A stretch of 64,000 nt of DNA from Magnolia sinica (taxonomy: Eukaryota; Streptophyta; Magnoliopsida; Magnoliales; Magnoliaceae): positions 4,960,001 through 5,024,000 of the forward strand of contig NC_080577.1 of NCBI RefSeq assembly GCF_029962835.1. The letters run 5' to 3'. Below the pieces are notes generated by a model. The model made no database searches. It was given only the letters and a program-made list of their open reading frames with translations, and was not told where the DNA came from. The position numbers were made by a program, and so were the translations under genes. Position 1 is the first letter of the stretch. The number at the start of each line of letters is the position of its first letter. Of this stretch, positions 25,585 to 35,192 are shown piece after piece.

Positions 25585-26848
25585 ATGATGGATGAGAAGA
25601 TGGTCTCTGTTTGGCGCGAATTTGCTTCCGAAGAGAGAAATGATGGTGTTTATCCTATGTATTTCGGTGTTTCGTGTGCGTTCGCTGCTCTCCATTTCAT
25701 TCAGAATGCAGAAGGACCTGTTGTCGATGGTGGTCGATGGTCGGCAGTCGTTGATTTGATGCTTCAAGGCAGTGCCCAGCTTCTAGGATTGCTTGTTTGG
25801 AAAGCTCAGCAGGGAGAATCAATGGAAGGAAGGGCGGAGCTTTTGAACAAGCTCAAGAAAGCCGAGTCGGAGGTTGTGGAGTTGAAGAAAAGGAGAAGTG
25901 AAGACGCAAAGGCCAATGAGAAGGTCGTGGGCATCTTCGCCACGCAAGAACAGAGCTGGATTGGTGAAAGAAAGAGGCTTCGGCAGCAGATTCAAGCTCT
26001 TTTGCATAATTCACAGATTCTTGAGAAAAGGAGGGAAGAAACTATATCGAATTTGAATCAGAGAGTCGAGAAGGAGGAAAATCTGATACGGTCTAAAGAC
26101 AATGCCTTGGAGGAAGAAGAGAAGAAAAGGGGAGAGTTGGAAGAGAAGCTACGAATGGCAGAAGCAGCTGCGGAGGAATTGAGAGAGACCGTGAAGAAAG
26201 AGTCCCAAGAGCATTCATCTGAGCTCTGGAGGCATAAGACTGCCTTCATTGAGCTTGTTTCTAACCAACGCCAGCTGGAAGCTGAGATGAGCCGTGCTCT
26301 TCAGCAGGTTGAAGTGATGAAGCAAGAGCTTGATGCCGTCTTCGAGCAGAAGGAAGAGTCGGTCAGGATGGTTCAAAAGCTTTCCATCGAGATCATCAAG
26401 TTGCAGAAGGATTCAGAACAGAAGGACAAGATCCTATCAGCTTTGCTGAGGAAGAGTAAGCTAGATACGGCAGAGAAACAGATGCTGCTGAAGGAGGTGA
26501 AGATATCTAAGGCAAGGCGGAAGCAGGCCGAGCTCGAGACTGAAAGATGGAAGTCGCGTTACCAATCAAGGCATGATAGGCATCTCAGAAGTGATTTGGC
26601 CAACAGAGGGAGTTTGAGATCGGAGATGCTTTCGGAGATGAAAGGATTGAATTTAGTTGAGGCGGGGTGTTCACAAAACATTAGGACAGAATTACAGCCT
26701 AACTATGGTGGGAATTCTAAAACTCATGCTGTCGACTACTTGAAATCTGAGGATGGGAATGAGCTTGCGTGCATTATGCCGAAGGCAATGAACAATGCAA
26801 CAGGCAACTGTTTCCACCGATACTCGCCAGAAGGAAATGGAGAAATTG
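25585..26848 (+). CDS. coiled-coil gene, exon 1
   Basis: Encodes residues 1-421 plus one base. The donor is ATTG|GTACGA at 26849, phase 1. Reading through the donor reaches a stop within 11 bases, which supports splicing here. Confidence 0.8.
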
Positions 26849-28150
26849 GTACGATCTGATTCTCTTTTCTTCTTTTCATCAAATATTGTTCGTGGTGCAT
26901 TTGGTTTTGCCAACTATCATGATATTTCACAATTAATCAGTCTAATTTGATGCAAAATTTCATGATATTTCCTGAAATATGGTGCAACCAAACATGCCCC
27001 TACCCATCTTATGACAAATCAAACACAGAACTTCTATCAGAATTGCCTCTGGATATTGCTAAAATTCAAATGCCCTGTGTAGCGTATGTGGTGGGGGGCA
27101 GGGGATGTCTCACACCCAACTAGTTGTAGATGAGATTTTTGTGCAACTAGCTATGTGTGGGGCCCACTGTGGTGCGTCTATGTGTCCAACCTGTTCAGCA
27201 GGGTCGCCCCACAACAAAATAGGATCCCCAAAAATCACACCCATCCAACCATTAGGTTGGCCACTACGTGAATTTTAAGGGGTGGTTGTCCATATTTTTC
27301 TCTAGTGTGGCCCACATGATTTTTGGGGGATCCCACTTTCATGGTGCAACCCTTTAGGATGGATTGGATGACATAGAAACACTACCGTGAGCCCCACATG
27401 CAGCTAGTTGTGCCACAAAAATAAAATAAAATCATGGACATTGTAAGACATTCGAAGTTCAAGGGTATTTTAATGACTTAAAAATGTGGCTGGTGTTCGT
27501 CGGACAGCTCAGATTTCATCTGAAAAATCCCATGAGTGGCTTATATTTTACCTGCAAAAAGCCCGGTGCGCTACCGACTCTCTCTTCCCAACTCTGGCGC
27601 TGATTCTCTCTCCCCGATTCCTTTCTTCCTTCCTCTCTCTTCACATGTGGTGCAAGTGCCACGCCCCTAGTATATGTAATAAATTTGATATAAATTCTTG
27701 GATAATTTTTGTTTTCCAGGAGATTTTTAACAATCTTTTCATGTAAATTTTCCAAAAAATTGAAGGTACGAAAATTTTTGTGGCCTCAAAGCTGTTTAGG
27801 GCGCATGGATGATGGGGGGGAAGCTGTTTATGGTGTGTTGGATGTGCAAAATAACTGAATTTTGAGAATTCAGTTCAATCAAGAAGAAATAATGAGACTG
27901 ATAGCATTTAGTAGTTTTCATGTTGAAGAAGTATCTCTCATTCCTTTCAAGTCCTACTTGAAACTTGAAAGTAATGAAATGGCACTTTGGAGATTACCCC
28001 CAAATCGAATCATACAGAATGTTATTTCAATTTTCGATTTAGTTGTTTTCAGTTTATTGAACTAATAAGTGCAATTCAAATCAACAGTGCATCCAAACAC
28101 ATCCTCATGCAATTCTTCTGTACCCAATTCATTATTTTCATGTTTCTGAA

Positions 28151-28186
<36 letters not shown>

Positions 28187-30748
28187 CTTTCAAGTAATTA
28201 CAGCCGACGCTAAGCAATTGGAAGATTGGGTTCGGCTGGAAACAGAGAAGTACATATCTGTTCTCGAGCAGAAGCATTCTGTGGAAATAGATGCATTCAT
28301 AGAACAGATGAGGCTCAAAGACGAGAAGCTAGAAGCTTTCCGTTGGCAGTTACTGAGCATGGAACTAGAATCGAAGCGGCTGCAATCTCATGTTGAAGAA
28401 CTCGACGAGAATCTGTTGCAGTTCAGAGAAGATAATATGAAACTGGAAGCCATGTTACTAGACAAGGAAAGGGAATTGAAATCCTTGATAGAGACATTCA
28501 GTCGCAGGCCTACTTCGAACTACTCTACAAAACCTCCAGCAGTTGTCCCAGAAACCTTGTGGTCTGAAGTGAAGATTATAAGGAGGAAACAAAGGGGGAG
28601 AGAGCAAGAACAAAGGGCTGTATGGATTGATTCCACACCACCATCCGATCAATCCAAAGACCACGCCATTGTGGGAATTTATGGAGAATCTGTGGAAGAT
28701 CTTGAAAGACGAGAGAACCTAATTGAAGACCAACCGCAAGATATGAGCCTGGCGGTCCATGCTCTTGAAGAAGAGATCGTAGAAGAAAAGGAGGTTGGCA
28801 TGGATCCGGGCCATCTTCCAGGAGGATGCCTGGGGAATGATGGCCAGGAGGAAGCTGAGGTTGTCAATGAGCTAGCAACGGGCAGGAATTGTTTGGTTAG
28901 GAAGGACACTCAATGGAAGATGGATCTCCATGCACTTGGAGTTTCTTACAGGATCAAAAGACTGAAACAGCAGCTCCTGCTGCTCGAAAAGCTGGCCGCA
29001 GCACAAGCTGTCAAGAAGAAGACACTGAAAAACAATGGAATTGATGCGTCGGAAAGCTGTGAAAAGCAGAAGATCAATGAGCATGGGCCGCAGACGAAAG
29101 GCTTCCTTCTGATCATGTCTTTGCTCAATAAACAAGTGAAAAGATACCAGTCCCTTGAGGAGAAGACCAACGATATATGCAAGCGGATGGTGAGTTTTTA
29201 CATCTATTGCTTGAATCGTATCAGTTTTTACGTCTCTTCTTTTCATAACTCAACTTACAATTTCATGAGGGATCAGGGTAGATCAGTAGAGAGGTGCATA
29301 TTTTGGTCCAGCCCAACGTTGATATGGGCAGGACCCACCTTTGGAAATTGGAGCCCTTCATCTGGTTGCTTCATATTTGATGGGCCATGCTTCAGTATCT
29401 CCGGTGTCGAATGATCCTAGCCATCCAATGAAATTGGGCAATAATAACCAATGATCCACATTTTAGGGGACCAATCAGAGGATCCGCCAGATGCTGCGGA
29501 TCCTCTGATGAGGGAGTTTCTAGAGGCATCTCCCACACATTTGTAAGGCCTGCTGCAATATGAACGATTTGGATCACCAGGAGGTGGACCCAAGAACTGC
29601 AGTTTACTGTGCTGGGCAAATGCTTGGCCAGACATTGTATTGGATATGGAGAGTCCAAAAAGTGGACATGATAAACCTGCAACCTGACCTGAATTCCAAC
29701 CTGAGGTGCCCGACAAACACAACCCAAAGTCCTCTGTACTCAACTCGACCCAACCCGACCCAAATACATGTGATTATCGCCAACCTGACCTAACCCCACT
29801 CGAATTTGCTCAAGCCATACCCAATCCGTATTCAAATCGAGTTGATGTTTTCCAACCTGAACCCAACCCTAGAAACTTGACAACCCAACCCGAATTCAGG
29901 TTGGCTGTGTCTGGTTCGGGTTGACCCAAACCCAAGTTGCAGCCCTAATCCAAACCATAGTTTTAAAACTCACTGACTAGGCTCGAAACCTAGGCGAGTG
30001 GACTTAAAGAGATTTTGAACCATCTCTTGGAAACTCAGTTCTGGGTCTGACTCGATCCCAAGTCGAGAAGACTCATCGAATAGACTTGAAAGGACTCTTG
30101 GTGACTCGAACGAAGTCACATTGTTATTCCTAATAAATGCAGAGGGTGAGAATCAAGCCCACAACCTCCACCCATGAAGTGATGCACCAAAGCAAAGAGC
30201 CTACCAACAATTTCATGCTGGTGTTTCTATTTTTAATTACTTACCCATGGTTTTAATTGTTTTTGACATTTATTGGTATACATAGAATTTTTATTGTAAT
30301 TGTTAAAAATTGAGTTGAGTTTTCATGTTTTCAAACTATGATCCAATCACCCGCTAATTTTGTTTCTTTTCCAATTGTTGGCCCTTTATTTTCTTTCTTT
30401 TTCAAGCATGAGAATGATGTGGAGGGCAGTGATAGAGATTCCGGTAATGGAAGGACAAGGGAGCAGAAGCAGACGCTGGAGTGTTTCCTTGAAGAAACAT
30501 TCCAACTACAAAGATATATGGTTGCAACTGGGCAGAAATTGGTGGAGATACAATCCAGGATCTCATGCGGTTTTGGCAGCGTTGAAGGGCTCAATGAATC
30601 TGCCGGCTTCAATATGCAGCAATTCTCTGAGAGTGTTGGGACTCTCTTCCGAGAAACACAGAGAGGTTTGGAAGTCAGGATAGCTCGGATAATTGGTGAT
30701 CTTGAGGGGACGCTGGCTTCCCAAGGAATTCTACATTTGAGAAAGTAG
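25585..30748 (+). CDS. plant-specific long coiled-coil protein (TGN-associated-like, tentative), three exons
   Basis: Three exons (25585-26848, 28195-29189, 30407-30748) join in frame to 2601 bp, or 866 residues. Residues 22-39 form a short hydrophobic patch (YPMYFGVSCAFAALHFI), followed by LLGLLVWKAQ. From about residue 85 to 345 there is near-continuous Glu/Lys/Arg-rich heptad coiled coil. Exon 2 adds more coiled coil, a basic KIIRRKQRGRE patch and a conserved-looking GVSYRIKRLKQQLLLLEKL helix. Exon 3 is a helical C-terminal domain (ETFQLQRYMVATGQKL, then EVRIARIIGDLEGTL). No transmembrane span, kinase or motor domain is seen. The layout recalls plant coiled-coil proteins linked to microtubules or the trans-Golgi network, such as Arabidopsis TGNap1, but I could not verify this. 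The start could be either of two adjacent ATGs at 25585 or 25588. The gene structure is well supported; the function is not. Confidence 0.8.
26890..26999. repeat. small MITE in intron 1 of the coiled-coil gene
   Basis: Inverted ends: GGTGCATTTGGTTTTGCC at the left, and a right end whose complement begins GGGGCATGTTTGGTTGC. Inside, CATGATATTTCAC and its inverse also pair. About 110 bp. A target duplication is not resolved. Confidence 0.5.
27085..27415. repeat. inverted-repeat element in intron 1 of the coiled-coil gene
   Basis: Left arm: TTTTGTGCAACTAGCTATGT then GTGGGGCCCAC. The right arm is its inverse, GAGCCCCACATGCAGC then TAGTTGTGCCACAAAAA. Further inside, CCCCAAAAATCAC pairs with ATGATTTTTGGGG. 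A separate family from the long-TIR group, with no ORF. Confidence 0.6.
28155..28183. repeat. (CT)n microsatellite at the exon 2 acceptor
   Basis: About 14 CT units end about 11 bp before the first acceptor AG of exon 2. The array therefore forms the polypyrimidine tract of that splice site, so its length could vary between individuals and affect splicing. Confidence 0.85.
28195..29189 (+). CDS. coiled-coil gene, exon 2
   Basis: Two in-frame acceptors lie 9 bp apart: TTTCAAG|TA (exon from 28195) and TTACAG|CC (exon from 28204). Both complete the split codon, giving Val-Ile-Thr-Ala or Ala respectively. The donor is CGGATG|GTGAGT at 29190, phase 0, a strong consensus. Confidence 0.78.
29672..29947. 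repeat. possible hAT-type MITE relic in intron 2 of the coiled-coil gene
   Basis: The right end, read as complement, starts TAGGGCTGCAAC; the left end starts TAAACCTGCAAC. The interior is rich in CAACCCGACCC-like words in both orientations, as in the element at 1500-2042. No clear target duplication, so it is old or mis-delimited. Confidence 0.45.
30407..30748 (+). CDS. coiled-coil gene, exon 3 (terminal)
   Basis: The acceptor is TTTTTCAAG|CAT after a pyrimidine-rich run. Phase 0 matches the preceding donor. It encodes 113 residues and ends at TAG 30746-30748. Confidence 0.8.
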   Translation, partial: HENDVEGSDRDSGNGRTREQKQTLECFLEETFQLQRYMVATGQKLVEIQSRISCGFGSVEGLNESAGFNMQQFSESVGTLFRETQRGLEVRIARIIGDLEGTLASQGILHLRK

Positions 30749-31364
30749 TTACATTGAAAAAAGAAAAAAATAATCCATTTTCATGATAACAAAAAGGAGG
30801 CTTTTCTGTCAAATGTATTTGGTAACCACAGTAGACTGATTTGTTTGGATGTACTCTCATTTCAGTGATTTTATACGGTTGAGTTTGTAAAGAAGGGCTA
30901 GTCCCGATATGTTATAAATGCAGTTTTTGTTTTTATATATTTTGATTCTTTGCCATGAACTCTACATCTTATTTTGCCAAGGAATTTTTACCCCCATCTT
31001 GTGTTTAGGCTGCGTTTGGATGTACCATAGAATTGAATTGCAATATTCTAGTTCTAAATTACAACTATCTTCCTCACAGTTTGCATCGGACTCAAAACTG
31101 CAATTGCATCACACTTCCAAGTTGGGTCTGAAAGTAATGCAAGTGCAATTTGAGGACTACTTCCGCACTGTGAATACTAGGAAACATTGCTCAAAATTGC
31201 CGCTTCCTCTTTATATAACAGGATTCTCACAATTCAATTCGTTTTCATATCCCAATGCTGCCATGGAAAATATGAAGAAATTAAGTCTCAGAAGTTCCCA
31301 AAGAGCGCGCCGCGGTTATCTTTCTTATTTCATTCCATTTGTCTTAACATTGGACTCAAAAAAT
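30749..31364. other. downstream region of the coiled-coil gene
   Basis: No gene. A likely 3' untranslated region follows the stop at 30748, with AT-rich sequence, but no clear AATAAA was identified. The 149-residue open frame near 30918-31367 has no protein-like features. Confidence 0.45.
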
Positions 31365-31735
31365 TGAATTCATCCTCGAATTTGAATTGGGTTTCATCAG
31401 CAAGCTGCAAGATTGGCTCTACTACAAAACAAAAAAATAAAATAAAATAAAATAATAAAATAAAAAATAAAAAACTTTGTATGGTACAAAAGTCCGTCTT
31501 AAGTGCAGTTAAGAGTTCAAAATCGAATTCATCATCGAATTGGAATTGGGTTTTATTGGCGAGGTTGGTTCTGATTCAAAAAACTTTGTATGGTACAAAA
31601 GTCCATCGTTAAGTGCAGTTAAGAGTCCAAAATCGAATTCATCCTCAATTTGGAATTGGGTTTTACCGGCGAGGTTGGTTCTGATACAAGCTCGTATGGT
31701 ACAAAAGTCCATCTTAAGTGCAGTTGAATGCATTT
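31365..31735. repeat. tandem repeat, about 106-112 bp units
   Basis: The word GTACAAAAGTCC recurs at 31481, 31593 and 31699, with the surrounding GAATTCATC and GGCGAGGTTGGTTCTGAT blocks also repeated. A partial unit begins at about 31365. That gives about 3.4 copies with a few per cent divergence. Interrupted by an AAAAT-rich stretch at 31425-31470. Confidence 0.8.
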
Positions 31736-31739
31736 AAAT

Positions 31740-32310
31740 GTATCTATATGTGTTTAAATGCGTCTGGGTGTGTCTAAATATGGTTTATAAGTCCAACTAA
31801 GTGCAATACACTTACAATGTGCGCTTAGATGCACATTGTACACATACAAAGCAGCCTATTGGATCCGAGCTGTTTTGCGACGTCTGGTGATTAGGGTGCA
31901 CTTGGGCACTACCCGATCCAATTGTAATTGTTAGTTCAGTTAAAAGTGGAAATTTCCAAAATGCAATTTCCTTTCCTTGCATTCATTTGAGGGTCTGGAC
32001 TCTAGATTGCAATTGCATTAGTTTCAAATCGTACTTGAAAGAAGCAGGATTTTCAACTTGGGGGCCACTTTGTAATTATGAGTGCTAAGAAACATCGTTA
32101 TTTTTGTCATTTGCTCTTCCTTAAACTGAATGTTGGGGAATTAATTGAACATCCAAACACGGCCTTACGGAAACAGCATCAAAACTGCATAGATAATGCA
32201 GATAGTATTGCCATCTACATGAAAATTGAGAAGACAGCACGAAAATTTGCTCAGCCAGTCTAATGATGGAAGTGGGTTATTTATTTATTTTTATTTTTAT
32301 TTTCTTTCTC
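31740..32310. other. intergenic, no gene seen
   Basis: Contains sequence words (TGCAATTGCATT, GCAATTTC) also present at 31030-31150 in the opposite sense. With GCGTTTGGATG at 31013 and CATCCAAACACGG at 32151 this hints that the whole 31006-32166 segment is a decayed inverted-repeat element holding the tandem array. No target duplication found. Confidence 0.4.
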
Positions 32311-32319
32311 AACACTCTA

Positions 32320-32510
32320 TGAGCCCCACCATGATGTATCTGTTTTATCCACGCTGTCCATCCATTTTTCCTGTGGTGTGGTCCACCTGAGATTCGAATC
32401 TGCCTCGTTTTGGGGCTCATGCCCTAAAATGAGCTGGCAAGATGGAACCACATCATGTATAAAACAGATACATCATGATGGAGCCTATGGAGCTTTGACA
32501 CCAGCTAGCT
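32320..32510. repeat. long-TIR element, copy 5 (deletion derivative)
   Basis: The left arm (CCCCACCATGATGTATCTG, then CTGTCCATCCATTTTTCC) runs almost directly into right-arm sequence (GTGGTCCACCTGAGATTC) and ends with the inverse of the left arm (CAGATACATCATGATGG). The usual central spacer of about 200 bp is missing. Confidence 0.75.
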
Positions 32511-32584
32511 TGTTGGTGTTGGGGTCACTAGCCAAACCGCGTCCCATGGGGTCGGCTGTTCTGTTTTGTTAGCTGGGGCCCACC

Positions 32585-33390
32585 GAAATTCAGCGGTCAT
32601 CATGCCTCGAATTGGTGTCTAGTACTTTTGGGCTGCACTTGTTTTTTTCACGGTTCTTGAAGCCCAATGATCTGATTACTGTAATTGTCACATTGAAAAG
32701 ATCCAACTTATTTGATATCCCCTTTGTCACATTGGAATTAGTGGTAAATGAGATAGCTCCTTTATAAGTTTACAATCCCAACAAAATGCTAAGATTCTTG
32801 TGTAATTCAAAGGAAATTTCTTTTTTACCTTTTAAAAAAGAGAGTAACAAAAGTTAATATCCAGCCAATCAATTCATTAGACACATGCCCAATAATGATG
32901 TCTCAAAATAATTCAATTATCAGCCGCAACACTAAACTCACGTTAACAAAATGATTTGAACCATTCAAACATTGGACATCTAAATGGACGGTTAAATAAC
33001 ATTGACGAATTGGTTGTTTGTGATATTGCATTTGTGGCCCACTAAAGCTTGAAGTTTTCTCTCTCTCTCTCTTCTTTTTTTTTTGCTCTAAGTATATATT
33101 TTAATGAATTTATTACAATTATCCTATCAAATATCTCACACACATATATTAATTTAGGATGTGAAAGCTAATTTAATTTATCGATTTTAAGTCATGTGAA
33201 TATGCCCTACAATTTCAATACCTTTCAAATACAAGCTCTAAAATAAAAAAATTGGATTCTAATGCATGTCAATGCAACACAGATGAGATTCAAAATCACA
33301 TTGATTTCAGTGTAACTATAATTTGAATTCCAACGCATTCTAAACCCAAGCTCTGAAAAAAGACTTGATAGTTGGATGGGCCCATCGTTG
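32585..33390. other. intergenic, no gene seen
   Basis: AT-rich, with a (CT)n/poly(T) stretch near 33058-33084. No gene or well-bounded repeat. Confidence 0.5.
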
Positions 33391-33398
33391 CCAATGAG

Positions 33399-33523
33399 TA
33401 GGGTTCTCAATGGGCCGAGCTTGAGGTTAGTCTTGGCCCAATTGTTTTGGACCAGGCAGGCGGGTTGGACGTATTCAAAATTCTGTTGTTTCCAGGCCCG
33501 AGCCCAGCCCATTGACAACCCTA
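33399..33523. repeat. 125-bp MITE, hAT-like ends
   Basis: The ends match as inverted repeats at 16 of 17 positions: TAGGGTTCTCAATGGGC at the left against TAGGGTTGTCAATGGGC read from the right. Flanking 8-mers agree at only five positions, so a hAT-type duplication is suggested but not shown. Confidence 0.6.
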
Positions 33524-33552
33524 CCCACCAGCACAGGAATGGAATTCGGGTT

Positions 33553-34052
33553 GGTAATGACCCCTCCAGTACTGAGCTCGGTACTCGTTGAAGCTTTATG
33601 AGCCCCACCATAATATTTATGTTTTATCCGCACCGTCCATCCATTTTTCCAGTATAATCCCAAACACGATGCAAATCTAAAACTCAAGTGGACCATACCA
33701 TAGGAAAAGGCAGGGATTGAATGTCTATAGTTGAAAACTTCTCATGGGCCATAAGTTTTAGATCAAGCTAGGTTTTTTTCCCCCTTCTTCTAGGTTTATA
33801 TTTTATGAGCAGGTTTGATGGCAAATAAAAATTACGGTGGGCCCAAGGAAGGTTTCTAGGGTAGGTGCTACGATTCCTACAATTTTATGTGATGTGGTCC
33901 ACTTGAACTTTGGATCTGTCTCAATTTTGGACCAATATCCTAAAATGTACTCTCAAATTAGATGTACGGCGTGGATAAAACAAATACACCATGGTGGGCT
34001 CATAGAGCTTTTCCAGTACCGAGCTCGGTACTGGAGAGGTCACTACGGAATC
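33553..34052. repeat. long-TIR element, copy 6
   Basis: The arms pair over about 170 bp: GACCCCTCCAGTACTGAGC at the left against GACCTCTCCAGTACCGAGC read from the right, then TATGAGCCCCACCATAAT against TATGAGCCCACCATGG. The centre contains TAAGTTTTAGATCAAGCTAG and TTTGATGGCAAATAAAAAT. One of the more complete copies. Confidence 0.8.
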
Positions 34053-34059
34053 TGAGTCC

Positions 34060-34995
34060 GAATGAATGGTTAGATAAAAAATGCCAGCATTCACACTCAC
34101 CGGAGGTCCATTAAATGGATGGTTAGGATCACCACACTATCGGTGAGAGTTTTAAATCATAGATTCCACATTGAGGCTCGTGGCGTGAACGCTTCCTGTC
34201 AATGTGGGACCCACCATACCAACATGCTCCCCGATCTACAATTTCCAATACTAGATGTAGATGGGCAACGAGCGTGAATTGACTGTGAACCGTTGGCCAT
34301 CTTTTCAGCCCTCCATTTTTCGTATTCTCCTTGCCCATCTCATAATAGCACCAGTCTGATTTTAGACAAACATGGCAAGGCCATCGAATGAACTGCCCGG
34401 ATTGGTACACACGTGCCCCGATGATATGTTTTGGCGGATTGCGGAGTAGGGTTTGTAGGTGTACACTCGCCAGCAGTAAGCCGTGCATCTCGGATACAGT
34501 AGACGAGGAGAGCTCGACCATCGTACGGACCCATGAACCTCAAATCCAAACCATCCAAATAACGGGACCAACTGTAGATGGATTGTATCCCAAAAAATTA
34601 CACTGAAATATAAGCTTTTAAATGGTTTGTTGGTGGACACCTAATGGACGAAAAAAACTCATTAATTAGAGGTCAGTATTTGAGTACATTACTATAGTTA
34701 TTGGGTCCCACTATTTGGGGCACAGATGAGATGTGCGGTAGGGGAGATTGTCTAGCATCCACGTGGATTGCCTGGTCCACCGATCAGGCAGCCCACATGC
34801 CTACGTTGAATCTGGATCGTCGGATTCCAAACCCGATGGATAATTTCTCACAAAACTGTTTCACTTGATCAAAGTGGACCAGCATTAAAGAATCATCTCC
34901 AACGTCGGATCCACCTGATGAACGGCTCACATATCATACGCACGTGCTGCACGGGAGACGTACGTGTGGAGGCAGGTAGGATACCGTTCCGCACT
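34060..34995. other. intergenic upstream of RPN12, no gene seen
   Basis: No coding sequence. Overlapping short frames on both strands around 34129-34640 mirror each other and have no motif. Confidence 0.5.
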
Positions 34996-35056
34996 TTTAT
35001 TTAACCTGTGGCCCAAGCAAGTAAAGGGCTTTTCCTTCTCTTCCCTACTTTAGACC

Positions 35057-35087
<31 letters not shown>
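34996..35087 (+). promoter_or_regulatory. RPN12 core promoter and 5' leader
   Basis: A TATA-like TTTATTTAA lies at 34996-35004. GGCCCA at 35010-35015 contains, on the other strand, TGGGC, which is both the site II core of housekeeping genes and the core of the proteasome-related cis-element bound by NAC factors in Arabidopsis. The leader ends with a (GA) array from 35061 that abuts the start codon. The motifs are seen; their use is inferred from related genes. Confidence 0.5.

Positions 35088-35088
<1 letters not shown>
35061..35088 (+). repeat. (GA)14 microsatellite abutting the RPN12 start codon
   Basis: Fourteen GA units run from 35061, and the final A is the first base of the ATG at 35088-35090. 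The array is therefore transcribed as the last part of the 5' leader and sits in the ribosome's initiation context. Confidence 0.95.
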
Positions 35089-35092
<4 letters not shown>

Positions 35093-35192
35093 TCCGAAGA
35101 CAACGGAAGTTTCGCAGCTATTTGAGCGATTCAAGGCTGCTTTCATAAGGAACGATTATGAAACCTGCTCCAAACTCCTCTCCCAGCTCAAG
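35088..35192 (+). CDS. RPN12 exon 1
   Basis: 35 codons from ATG 35088 to CTCAAG, donor GTAATC at 35193, phase 0. Residues 1-35 match the conserved RPN12 N-terminus. Confidence 0.95.

Noticed and set aside
27987-28194. Upstream extension of the exon 2 frame to an ATG at 27987
   Set aside because: The stretch is intronic: it contains a CT microsatellite serving as acceptor tract, and exon 1 joins in phase to 28195 or 28204.
30918-31367. 149-codon open frame after the coiled-coil gene
   Set aside because: No recognisable motif, starts in the probable 3' untranslated region and runs into tandem repeats.
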